A stretch of DNA of 43,559 nt from a virus. The notes under the pieces were generated by a model that worked only from the letters and a program-made list of their open reading frames with translations, did not search any database and had not been told where the DNA came from. The number at the start of each line of letters is the position of its first letter. Position 1 is the stretch's first letter. Position numbers and translations under genes: made by a program. Where the stretch lies: positions 1 through 43,559 of IMG/VR virus record IMGVR_UViG_3300005288_000007. One strand, 5' to 3'. Below, piece after piece: positions 1 through 7,242 of the stretch.

Positions 1-50
1 GACGAGACATGCTAGGCTCATCAGTCTCAGACAGCACTCTGATCTTCACA
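1..50. repeat. Window-end direct repeat, left copy
   Basis: Bases 1-50 are identical to 43510-43559. The repeat lies inside the RNA polymerase reading frame and keeps that frame when the ends are joined. This is best read as the overlap of a circularised or circularly permuted assembly, and not as the phage's physical terminal repeat, because it falls in the middle of an essential gene. Confidence 0.95.
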
Positions 51-2146
51 GGGCCATGCAGCCTAGTGTTGATGCGGTGCACCTGCTCTTCAAAGTAGGC
101 TTGGCAGGCAGGGAAGCCAGAAGGAGTGTCCCACCTGATGATCGGATCAAGCTCAGGATTGAAGTTGTTGACGATAGTGCGAGCACCCTTCTTCAACCAG
201 TCCATAGCCTCGCGGCCCTTGACTACCACGTCTCCGATGGCAGGCCATACAGCTTTCATGAGGATACGGGCCGCAGCCTTCCGGCCCTTAGCTTCCTTCC
301 CGAACGGATGATCTACATCAGAGTCATCGAGGTAGTCTTTGACGACATACTCCGTAGCTGTCATGAGAGTCACACCGTAAGGAGTGGTCATCACGCTACG
401 CTTGACTACCGCCCGGCTGATGCCATGCTCTAGCCAAAGGTCCCGGAGCTTAGCGTCCTCACCATCAAGCGCCATGGCTCTGAGCCGGACAGTAGCGGCC
501 TCGGCGACTCGCCGATAGATATCCTCCATAACCGCGTTGGCGGTGAGGTTCGTTGCCTTACCACCAATCTCGTCCCGTAGGAGGGCGCTGAGGTTTTGGA
601 GTCCGTTGCACGATCCGTCCATACTGATGGGCAAATGGCTAACGAATGAATCATCAGTGTCCAGCACGTAGTCTCGATACTCGAAGCACCACGCGAGAAA
701 CTGCAAGGGCTTTGAAGCATCAGCCCATCCCCGGTTAGCCACAGGGTCTGCCGCGTAAGAGAGGAAAAGGTCTTGCCGTTCCACCACCCAAGCGTGCCGA
801 TCGGCGAGTGTCGCTTTATCGAAGCCCCACTTGTTAGCGCCTTGGACATGGAACCAACGAACGGCATCGGGTGTGTTAACAGGCAGCCCCTCGGCGAAGT
901 GAAGTAGGGACTTTCCCAAATCACTTCCTTGTGGGTTGAGTCCATAGGTCATGGGGTACAGCCGACCACGGGAGTCAGCGAAGTACACAAAGTAAATAGC
1001 GGGATAGTCCCGGAACATTTCCGCTTGCCGTGTGGCAGCGTAGAAGCGCCCTGCTCGGGTCGCCAGTAGCTTACGCTCTGTGTGCCAGTCGGCAACACTG
1101 CGCTTCCAGTACTTGAACATCATGGCCTGATGCTCAGTCATGTCCTCAACCTTCATGCCCTTGTCCAGCCACACAGGAGGCGGCGGCTTGGGCTTGTCGG
1201 CGAGGCTAACGATTTCCTTCATCGAGAAGTTTTTAGCTACCTCGTAGACGGTATCCAGCATACGGGTGTTGACTGCCCACTTGGTTCGCTGCAAAGCGTT
1301 AACCGCTTGGAGAACGATGGGCATGTCGGCGTGCCGTGCAACTTCCAATACTGATGCGGTGCCATGCACAAGATTCCGATTAGCCCGTCTAAGAGCGTTC
1401 GTGTGGAAGCCTCCGTCCATTGGTGTAGTCCAATCGATTGGAGGTTCGACGCAAGGTCCGAATACCGGCATGCTGATGGCGAGGTAGTCTTTGATTCCAT
1501 TGATTCTTTCCATGATCGCAGGAGCAATCATCACCTCACGGGCAACCCGCTTGTACCCATCACGCACCTCGTTCCCGAGGATGATGAGGCCAGAGGTTTC
1601 CAGTAGCTCAAGCAGGAAGAAGCCCACCTGCTCACGGGCACCAAGCGGCCACTCCGTAAACACGATGCCTGCCTTCTGTGCCTGCAACCGCATGACCGTA
1701 GTGCGATACGTCGCCGACTTAGACAGCCGCCGGCCCATGTCACGCACCAGCGTATGGTAAAGCTCGGGGCTGAAGTCCTCCACCTGTGCCAGCAAAAGCT
1801 CTTGATGGATCGTGCGGCCCATCGAGTAACCAAGCTGACGATGGTTCTCCGGGTCCGTGCTAAGCTGCGTGCTCAGCGCGGTACGCACAGCGAGGAAGGC
1901 CACCGCCTCGTAGTCCAGACCACGCAGCAGCAGCGCATGTGCCTGCCGCTTGCCTGCCTTGTCTGACTCAACGGTAGCTTTGATTGCCTCGGCTACGGGC
2001 AGCACGAACTCTCGGAAGACCTCCTTAGCATAGGGCAAGTCGCTTGCGCGACCATTGGCCTCTGCCTTGTCCATCATACCATCGGCACGCTTGATGCCGC
2101 CGTAGTACATTTGTTCTTCAATCTCGCGCTGAGTCAGCAGGGTCAT
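1..2146 (-). CDS. T7-like DNA-dependent RNA polymerase, N-terminal part (gene continues across the window edge)
   Basis: Single-subunit phage RNA polymerase that transcribes middle and late phage genes. Translation from ATG at 2146 stays open to the window edge. Because bases 1-50 equal 43510-43559, it continues in frame at 43509 and ends at 43208, giving about 815 residues (T7 RNAP has 883). Visible here: the DxRGRxYP stretch in the middle domain, motif A as DGSCNGLQ near residue 508 with the first catalytic Asp, and motif B as KRSVMTTPYG near residue 580 with the catalytic Lys. The start follows the upstream gene's stop at 2148 by one base. Its position after ligase and just before the virion genes is the phiKMV-like order. 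Family assignment is very secure; promoter specificity cannot be read from sequence alone. Confidence 0.97.
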   Translation of the reverse strand, partial: MTLLTQREIEEQMYYGGIKRADGMMDKAEANGRASDLPYAKEVFREFVLPVAEAIKATVESDKAGKRQAHALLLRGLDYEAVAFLAVRTALSTQLSTDPENHRQLGYSMGRTIHQELLLAQVEDFSPELYHTLVRDMGRRLSKSATYRTTVMRLQAQKAGIVFTEWPLGAREQVGFFLLELLETSGLIILGNEVRDGYKRVAREVMIAPAIMERINGIKDYLAISMPVFGPCVEPPIDWTTPMDGGFHTNALRRANRNLVHGTASVLEVARHADMPIVLQAVNALQRTKWAVNTRMLDTVYEVAKNFSMKEIVSLADKPKPPPPVWLDKGMKVEDMTEHQAMMFKYWKRSVADWHTERKLLATRAGRFYAATRQAEMFRDYPAIYFVYFADSRGRLYPMTYGLNPQGSDLGKSLLHFAEGLPVNTPDAVRWFHVQGANKWGFDKATLADRHAWVVERQDLFLSYAADPVANRGWADASKPLQFLAWCFEYRDYVLDTDDSFVSHLPISMDGSCNGLQNLSALLRDEIGGKATNLTANAVMEDIYRRVAEAATVRLRAMALDGEDAKLRDLWLEHGISRAVVKRSVMTTPYGVTLMTATEYVVKDYLDDSDVDHPFGKEAKGRKAAARILMKAVWPAIGDVVVKGREAMDWLKKGARTIVNNFNPELDPIIRWDTPSGFPACQAYFEEQVHRINTRLHGPVKIRVLSETDEPSMSR

Positions 2147-2147
2147 G

Positions 2148-2429
2148 TTACTTTCTGGTAAAGGTTACTGTGTCTTGTGTGAACTGCATGTGCTCAAGGC
2201 CCAGCTTCTCCGCCATGCCTTGCATCATGTAGCGGAGGTTGCGGTGCGCCGGCTCAGAGCCGTGATGATCCTTGATGTAGACCTTGACATGCGGCGTCTC
2301 GATGGCCTTAGCCAGCAGCCGCAGGGCTTGCGCCGTGCTGCGGCCAGTGCGCCTCGTTGGGTCGGGGTATGTGCCGGTGCCCTTGATAGAGTCAGTCAGC
2401 CATTCGATTGTGTGCAGAGGATGAAGCAT
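2148..2429 (-). CDS. Small hypothetical protein between ligase and RNA polymerase
   Basis: A 93-residue protein whose ATG overlaps the ligase stop codon and whose stop is one base from the RNA polymerase start, so the three genes are translationally coupled. It has no signal peptide or membrane segment. The C-terminal half (around residues 48-90) is mixed alpha/beta in character, with a KVYIKDHH stretch. It is charged and soluble. I do not recognise the family. Tight packing with essential replication genes and the absence of a gap support it being real. Confidence 0.8.
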   Translation of the reverse strand: MLHPLHTIEWLTDSIKGTGTYPDPTRRTGRSTAQALRLLAKAIETPHVKVYIKDHHGSEPAHRNLRYMMQGMAEKLGLEHMQFTQDTVTFTRK

Positions 2430-3334
2430 CAGTAGTCCGCCTGTGTTACGTCATCACGAACGCCGACAAAGCGGGGCTCGCGCATCTTGCCGAACTCGCC
2501 GGGATACACCGACATGCATTGCACTTCGATGATCTTGCCGATGAACTGTTCGAGGTTAGCCTGTTGCTCTTCGCTCAGGCCGGTAGCTACCTTGCTGCCC
2601 TTGGTGTTCTTGAAGCGAACGACCAGCGCACCGGTAGGCCTGCCCGTCTTCTCGCCAACGTCGGTCACGATGCCGGTAACCATAAGGCTGAACGACAGCA
2701 GCGGCTTGATCTTTAAGAACTCGCCGGCCGATCCGTTGCTCACCAGATACACAGCATCCGGGTCGCTGATGATGGCGCCGTCATAGCTGCCGTGTGCCTT
2801 AAGGTGGCGGGCATAACGCTCCGCATGCTCTGCGCCTTCGCACACTACCGGCGTCGGGGTGTGGATAAGGAACGGGCCGGGGTGTGCATACTCGTGGCCG
2901 AGCATACGCAGCCGATCACGGTAGGGCATGGGGCTATACAGCTTGGGCGCAAGGGCAGTGCCTTCCCACAGCACAGCGTCGAACGGCGCAAAGCCTAGGT
3001 CGTGCTGTGTGCTATGCCTGCGGAACGCGCCGCTGTTCTCCGCGAAGTCCTTGGACGGGGACCACGCCTCGCCGAGAATCGCCACCTTGCCGAAGCCTTG
3101 GCTACCGATCCACGGGTAGCGCCGCAACAGGTCACAGTGAATGTGCTCCATGCTGCGCACCAGCTTACCGTCTCGGGACAGCACGGCCAACGGCACGCCG
3201 TCTTCATAGACGAAGATGCAGAAGCACCCGTCATACTTGGGCAGCATCATCCGGCCGGCGAGGTTGATCTTGGCTTTCGCCTTGGCCGACAGCTTGTCGA
3301 ATTCAACGGGCTTGAGGTTCAGGTACTGGCTCAT
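2429..3334 (-). CDS. ATP-dependent DNA ligase
   Basis: Seals nicks in phage DNA during replication and recombination, using ATP. At 301 residues it is a short phage-type ligase (T7 gp1.3 is 359). The nucleotidyltransferase motifs are in order: motif I KYDG near residues 34-37 with the adenylated lysine, motif III-like GEAW near 88, motif IV YDGAIIS near 185, and motif V FLKIKP near 209, followed by an OB-fold region carrying TGALVVRF. The ATG at 3334 overlaps the stop of the small membrane gene upstream (ATGA), so translation is coupled. Assignment is secure. Confidence 0.94.
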   Translation of the reverse strand: MSQYLNLKPVEFDKLSAKAKAKINLAGRMMLPKYDGCFCIFVYEDGVPLAVLSRDGKLVRSMEHIHCDLLRRYPWIGSQGFGKVAILGEAWSPSKDFAENSGAFRRHSTQHDLGFAPFDAVLWEGTALAPKLYSPMPYRDRLRMLGHEYAHPGPFLIHTPTPVVCEGAEHAERYARHLKAHGSYDGAIISDPDAVYLVSNGSAGEFLKIKPLLSFSLMVTGIVTDVGEKTGRPTGALVVRFKNTKGSKVATGLSEEQQANLEQFIGKIIEVQCMSVYPGEFGKMREPRFVGVRDDVTQADY

Positions 3335-3450
3335 AGGTCTAGGTCCTTGTAGCCCATGCTCTCACGGCCAAGCTCGTAACCCATGCGGTACAGCACGAAG
3401 CCGATCATGCCGAAGCACAACAGGCCAAACAAAATATCTGCAACATTCAT
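3331..3450 (-). CDS. Small single-pass membrane protein (39 aa)
   Basis: A 39-codon gene. Its ATG overlaps the upstream stop (TAATG at 3448-3452) and its TGA overlaps the ligase start. Residues 5-21 form one hydrophobic segment (DILFGLLCFGMIGFVLY) followed by a charged tail (RMGYELGRESMGYKDLDL). It fills what would otherwise be a 115 bp gap, and both junctions are stop/start overlaps, which makes a real gene likely. The function is unknown; small membrane proteins like this are common in phage replication blocks. Confidence 0.78.
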   Translation of the reverse strand: MNVADILFGLLCFGMIGFVLYRMGYELGRESMGYKDLDL

Positions 3451-3719
3451 TAGCGAAACGCCTTATCGTTTGCCCACAGGCTGCGGCTCAACATGCTCAC
3501 AGCTTGCGGTCGGGTGATTGTGTGGATGGGCTTGGCGTCGAAGCTGTCTTCGATCCGGGCGTAGAGGTCCGCCGCCTTCTCGTCGTAGTAACCTTCCAGC
3601 TTGCGCCACAGTTCCAGACCCTCATAGGAGTCCGGCCCTTCCATCAGGGTAGCGCACAGGCTCTCGGCCTTGGGGTGCATCGTCTCGTTATCGAATGAAG
3701 CCTTGACGTAATGGGTCAC
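3450..3719 (-). CDS. Small hypothetical protein with GTG start
   Basis: An 89-residue acidic soluble protein. The start chosen is GTG at 3719, which overlaps the TGA of the DUF5664 gene (GTGA); the longer reading from 3782 would run deep into that gene. The content is helical with no recognised domain. It overlaps the following 39-codon membrane gene by one base. The family is unknown. Confidence 0.75.
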   Translation of the reverse strand: MTHYVKASFDNETMHPKAESLCATLMEGPDSYEGLELWRKLEGYYDEKAADLYARIEDSFDAKPIHTITRPQAVSMLSRSLWANDKAFR

Positions 3720-4147
3720 AGAGTAGCCTTGTGTTCGGGGTTGGCTTGAAGGAAGAGTTGCAGTTTGGCGAGGGCGTTCCATGCCTCGTGTGCAAGGTGC
3801 AAGGACTGGCTGTCGCTGTCGAGAGGCTGCCCTGCGTAACGCTTGAGCATGTGCCGCAGGTCCGCGTCGTCGTAACGCTCATCGGCGTTGGGCACTTCGA
3901 GCCAGCCGCCCGGTGTGTACTTGATGGCACCGTCCGATGCGATCTTGACAACCAGCGTAAGGGCGTCGGCCATGTCGCGGAAGATCAGCGTAGGGCGCAG
4001 CTTGCCGGCATCCGCCTTGGCGCCCTTCTCGTTCAGGCTCTTGCCGTGGGGGTCACGCTCTGCGTTGACGATTTGCGCAATGTCGGGGCGCTGGTATTCG
4101 GCGGGAGGGTAGGCAAGTGCTTGACTCACCCAGTTGTCATGGCTCAT
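3716..4147 (-). CDS. DUF5664 protein, putative dATP/dGTP diphosphohydrolase-like
   Basis: A 143-residue protein. The core from about residue 40 to 133 carries the DUF5664 signature: GAKADAGKLRP, a DGAIKYTPGGW segment, ERYDDADLRHMLKRYAGQ with acidic residues suited to metal binding, and HLAHEAWNALAKLQL at the end. DUF5664 proteins are related to MazG-type nucleotide pyrophosphohydrolases, so a role in trimming the dNTP pool is inferred. The start has a good ribosome binding site (GGAG, six bases before ATG). A perfect hairpin at 4164-4187 separates it from the exonuclease gene upstream. Confidence 0.82.
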   Translation of the reverse strand: MSHDNWVSQALAYPPAEYQRPDIAQIVNAERDPHGKSLNEKGAKADAGKLRPTLIFRDMADALTLVVKIASDGAIKYTPGGWLEVPNADERYDDADLRHMLKRYAGQPLDSDSQSLHLAHEAWNALAKLQLFLQANPEHKATL

Positions 4148-4163
4148 GGTATCTCCAAGAAGC

Positions 4164-4187
4164 GCACAGATGCGTTAACATCTGTGC
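4164..4187 (-). terminator. Hairpin between exonuclease and DUF5664 genes (terminator-like or RNA-processing site)
   Basis: A perfect 9 bp stem (GCACAGATG / CATCTGTGC) with a six-base loop TTAACG lies in the 47 bp gap between two genes. No T tract follows it, so an intrinsic terminator is doubtful; an mRNA-stabilising or RNase III-type site fits equally well. Confidence 0.6.
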
Positions 4188-4194
4188 TGGTTGA

Positions 4195-4983
4195 TTACTG
4201 ACTCATCAGCAGCGAGCGTCGCTTTGCCTTTGAGTTGAGGGTGTAACGGTCACGGCAGAAGCCGCCGCATCCGCCGCATCGATACTGCTTGTACTCGCTC
4301 ACGTTGGTGAACTTGCTGCCAGCATGCACGAGGTCGGTTGACAAGCAGCGTGTGCACTGCATGTCTTCGCTCGCCGTGTAAGCAGCGAGGTTGGGGTGGA
4401 ACGGATAGTGAGGCCGGAGGGCTAGGTACATTTCTTCGCAGCCCGCCACGTCGCGGATGTTGTACTTCCGCATGCAACGCCATGCCTTGGGGTTACCCTT
4501 CAAGCATTCGTTCCATAGCTCCATGCCGGGGAACTCGTCGTGGTGTTCCTTCGATAGAGCCGTCAGCTTCTGGCTAAGCCAGTCCTGCTTATTGCTCGTG
4601 AAGGCGGCGCTAGCCTTAGCCATTTCCAGAGTGTCGATGATGATGTAAGGGGAGGGCGGCGGCAGGCCGTACTCGATCCAGCGAGCGGCCATCTTCTTCG
4701 CATCGAATCGACGGAAGTTCTGCCCGATCATCACATCAGCTTCATCGCACATTTGCCACAGCAGCATGACCATGGCGGCGTCGTCGCGCAGATCGTCCTG
4801 CCCGCTAACGTCGTTGTAGTACACCTTAGATGCGCCGAGATACTTGAACGCGATGGACATGATGGACCAGTCTTGTTCGATCTGGTTTAGACCAACGTTC
4901 TGTTTGAACAGACCCCACACCTTTGCGATGATGGGAGACGTTTCGATATCCCCGGTGATTATGGTGAGGGGTGCAGTGCTCAT
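4195..4983 (-). CDS. DEDD-type 3'-5' exonuclease with C-terminal zinc ribbon
   Basis: A 262-residue protein with an RNase H-like (DnaQ/DEDD) exonuclease fold. The first acidic motif is GDIETSP near residues 11-17, the second is GQNFRRFDAKK near 88-98, and the last is YNIRDVAGCEEMY near 174-186, where the Asp is the conserved metal ligand. The C-terminus adds a zinc ribbon with CTRC and CGGC knuckles (about residues 210-243), which could hold nucleic acid. It probably acts in DNA degradation or recombination. The start at 4983 overlaps the endonuclease VII stop (ATGA). Confidence 0.85.
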   Translation of the reverse strand: MSTAPLTIITGDIETSPIIAKVWGLFKQNVGLNQIEQDWSIMSIAFKYLGASKVYYNDVSGQDDLRDDAAMVMLLWQMCDEADVMIGQNFRRFDAKKMAARWIEYGLPPPSPYIIIDTLEMAKASAAFTSNKQDWLSQKLTALSKEHHDEFPGMELWNECLKGNPKAWRCMRKYNIRDVAGCEEMYLALRPHYPFHPNLAAYTASEDMQCTRCLSTDLVHAGSKFTNVSEYKQYRCGGCGGFCRDRYTLNSKAKRRSLLMSQ

Positions 4984-5354
4984 GTAGCTTTCTGTGCGCG
5001 GGTCTTACGAGCCTTCGCGTTTCGAGCTAGACGTTTCTCGTCGGGGCTCTTGTGCGTAGGATGTAGTAACCCGGTAACGTTGATGGAGTGTCGCGTCATG
5101 TAGGCAGCGACACCGTTAGAGAAGGCATGGACGCTTGGGACGCCATACCGTTTATGATTGTTCTCGATCTTCCCGAGCAAGGCATTGCAGCCACGATGCA
5201 AGACCGAACGCATAGCGCCGGTAGCATGGTCGTGGTCTGCAACCGCTTGAGATTCCGAGCATGGTAGTTTGCACACAGCGCAACGACCGCCCTGCGTTTG
5301 CAGAGTAGTGTTGCGCCATGCCGCTACCTCAGACTGTTTCAGCCGCGAGTGCAT
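4980..5354 (-). CDS. Recombination endonuclease VII (HNH family)
   Basis: Holliday-junction and branch resolvase of the T4 gp49 type. In 124 residues it shows CAVCKLP with the first zinc Cys pair, then the ADHDHATGAMRSVLHRGCN block, which contains the catalytic His-Asp-His and the second zinc Cys, then NALLGKIENN. I start it at ATG 5354, not at the longer candidates at 5414 or 5402, because AGGAG lies five bases upstream. This start is inside the 3' end of the 5'-3' exonuclease gene, a 26-base overlap. The basic C-terminal tail would aid DNA binding. Confidence 0.92.
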   Translation of the reverse strand: MHSRLKQSEVAAWRNTTLQTQGGRCAVCKLPCSESQAVADHDHATGAMRSVLHRGCNALLGKIENNHKRYGVPSVHAFSNGVAAYMTRHSINVTGLLHPTHKSPDEKRLARNAKARKTRAQKAT

Positions 5355-6270
5355 TAAGCTCCTGTGCTTGGGTGATACGATGCTCGATGGTGGTGTACGC
5401 ATCGAACCAGTCAACGGGTTGGCCTAGGTGAAGAGGCCCGCCCGGTGCAAGGCAGTCAGCCCAGTGGGCGTCAGCGCCCCGGCGCATCCAGAGAAGCACG
5501 GCTTGTTCCAGAAGGTTGACCTTCCAGTCTTCCGCCCAGTGCGAGATATACGCAGCCGACACAACAGCGAAGGCTTCTTCGTTGCAGGTCGTAGCGGCTA
5601 GCATCTTCTCGGCAGTGGCCGGACCGCACAGCTTTCCGTATGCCTTGGGCAAGCCGGGGATGAAGTCCGCCGTATCGCCGTGAAGCATCTGCATCCAGAA
5701 CCACTTAAGGCCATACTGCAAATCGTTGAACGTTGCGTCGTACACGCCGGGTGCAAGGTAGAACATGCGGTGCGTCTTCCAGTCCAGATGGTAGCCGGGG
5801 ACCATCCGCATGTCCTTGTCTTGCGTAGCATGCACGCTGTTCTCCGGGTCCGCATGGCCTGCCTCGCCGAAGCGATCATCAGCCTCACGGTCCGCGTCGA
5901 TCACGACCTTACCGAACTCGCCGCGTTCCAGCATGTCACGAAGGGCATACCAGTTGGCGGGCTTCTTGCTAGCAGTGCGGTTGCCTTGGTACGGCTTGAC
6001 GGATGCTACAGCGTAGCGCCCGCCCTTGTCTGAGCCGCTGGCCGTAAGCAGAATGATCTGTTGCCCTGCGCCTGAGGCACGGAGGAACGCGTCAATCTTC
6101 TCACGGGTACGGCTACGTGCTTCGGCAATCGAAGTGTCTTCGTTGCCTGCGCAGTAGTATGCGATACCGTCTCCGTCGATGCGGAGGATTCGTGCGGTAT
6201 TATAGGGACCAGCAACGGTAGCCTGAGGGCTACTCGCTGCCGCCTTTGCCGCGATCAGAGAGTAGTCCAT
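5329..6270 (-). CDS. 5'-3' exonuclease (T7 gp6 / FEN-like)
   Basis: Removes primers and degrades host DNA. In 313 residues it shows the FEN/5'-nuclease metal ligands: RIDGDGIAYY near residues 29-38, IDADREADD near 124-132, TQDKDMRMV near 147-155, and GDTADFIPGLPKAYG with the helix-hairpin-helix-like region near 198-212. The start at 6270 lies three bases after the upstream stop, with a weak ribosome binding site. Its N-terminus (MDYSLIAAKAA) strongly resembles that of the upstream protein (MIDYAAIAAKAA). A phage promoter-like element at 6197-6211 is embedded in codons 20-25. Confidence 0.88.
   Translation of the reverse strand: MDYSLIAAKAAASSPQATVAGPYNTARILRIDGDGIAYYCAGNEDTSIAEARSRTREKIDAFLRASGAGQQIILLTASGSDKGGRYAVASVKPYQGNRTASKKPANWYALRDMLERGEFGKVVIDADREADDRFGEAGHADPENSVHATQDKDMRMVPGYHLDWKTHRMFYLAPGVYDATFNDLQYGLKWFWMQMLHGDTADFIPGLPKAYGKLCGPATAEKMLAATTCNEEAFAVVSAAYISHWAEDWKVNLLEQAVLLWMRRGADAHWADCLAPGGPLHLGQPVDWFDAYTTIEHRITQAQELNALAAETV
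6197..6211 (-). promoter_or_regulatory. Phage promoter-like element inside the exonuclease gene
   Basis: On the minus strand this reads TGGTCCCTATAATAC, one of seven near-identical 15-mers in the window. It would serve endonuclease VII and the genes downstream. It is within coding sequence (Ala-Gly-Pro-Tyr-Asn-Thr), so it is constrained by protein as well. Direction is inferred from the set as a whole. Confidence 0.55.
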
Positions 6271-6273
6271 GGC

Positions 6274-7224
6274 TTACATCACCACGCCGTTAAGCACGTC
6301 ATCGGGTGCCGTCTCGATGGCCTTGGCAATCGCTGCCTTGGCTTCTGCCTCGGCCGGGTCCGCACCGGTAGCGGGGTTGTCGTCTCCGCCCTCGGCCGCA
6401 TCGTCCATGTCAACGTCGCCGACCAGCTTGGAGAAGTCGAAGCCCGCACCAGCCAACGCCACATGGGCAGGAGAGCCGGCGAAGTTCGCAGCGTTCTTGA
6501 TGGTAAGCTGCAACACGTTCTTGCTCTTGGCCGGCGCCGTAACCTTACCGTCCTTGTCCTTGCGTTCCGGGTACTCGCCTTCGATGAACAGCGCATCCCA
6601 CATGGCTTTGTCGGCGTAGTCCCAAAAGAAAGCCTTGATCGGCGTGATCGCTTCGGGCACCTTGAGTGCAACCATGTTGCCGGTCGGGTTGCCTTCTTCG
6701 TCCAGTTCCTCACGACGCGGCGGCTCGATGGTGTACTGGCCCTTCACCTTGTCGTACAGTTCGACGGCAAGGCCGGTCCACTTGTCAACGTTGTCCTTCG
6801 GCTCGCCGCGCTTCGGGTACTTGCGGTGAATGAGCGTCGCCTTCCAACCACGGCCAAGCAGTTGGCCCATGTGGGTTGCATCGCCAGCGAAGTTGAGACG
6901 TTGGAACAGCTTGAAGAAGCCGGCCTTCTCGTTCAGGCTGAACGGCAGTTCAATCGTCACGCGGTACGGAATCTTCTCACCACTCTCCGTGACGGTCGGT
7001 GCATGCTTCGGGCCGGACAACTCGAACGTGAGTTGCACCATGTCCTTAAGCGTCGGCTTGCCAAGGTACGTACCCTTCTGCTTACCGATTTCGTAGTAGC
7101 CGACGAGTCGGACGTAGCAGAAGCCAGCCGGTGGCGGCGTGTAGTCACCGCCCCCCGCCGTTGCCTTCGTCATGTCCTTGCCCTCGGTCGCCGCCTTAGC
7201 GGCAATGGCTGCGTAGTCGATCAT
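6274..7224 (-). CDS. Probable single-stranded-DNA-binding protein
   Basis: A 316-residue protein placed between DNA polymerase and the 5'-3' exonuclease, where T7-like and phiKMV-like phages keep a DNA-binding protein. The middle (about residues 35-240) is beta-rich with an OB-like look (FCYVRLVGYYEIG, YRVTIELPF, KNVLQLTIKN). The C-terminus after residue 270 is rich in Asp and Glu (DVDMDDAAEGGDD), as in T7 gp2.5-type proteins, where an acidic tail contacts the polymerase; here about 30 residues follow the acidic stretch. It has a good ribosome binding site (AAAGGAAACATC before ATG). The function is inferred from position and composition. Confidence 0.65.
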   Translation of the reverse strand: MIDYAAIAAKAATEGKDMTKATAGGGDYTPPPAGFCYVRLVGYYEIGKQKGTYLGKPTLKDMVQLTFELSGPKHAPTVTESGEKIPYRVTIELPFSLNEKAGFFKLFQRLNFAGDATHMGQLLGRGWKATLIHRKYPKRGEPKDNVDKWTGLAVELYDKVKGQYTIEPPRREELDEEGNPTGNMVALKVPEAITPIKAFFWDYADKAMWDALFIEGEYPERKDKDGKVTAPAKSKNVLQLTIKNAANFAGSPAHVALAGAGFDFSKLVGDVDMDDAAEGGDDNPATGADPAEAEAKAAIAKAIETAPDDVLNGVVM

Positions 7225-7242
7225 GATGTTTCCTTTGATTGC

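Noticed and set aside
430-945. 171-codon minus-strand frame at the left end of the window
   Set aside because: Out-of-frame reading within RNA polymerase; the RNA polymerase frame itself is open and carries the catalytic motifs.
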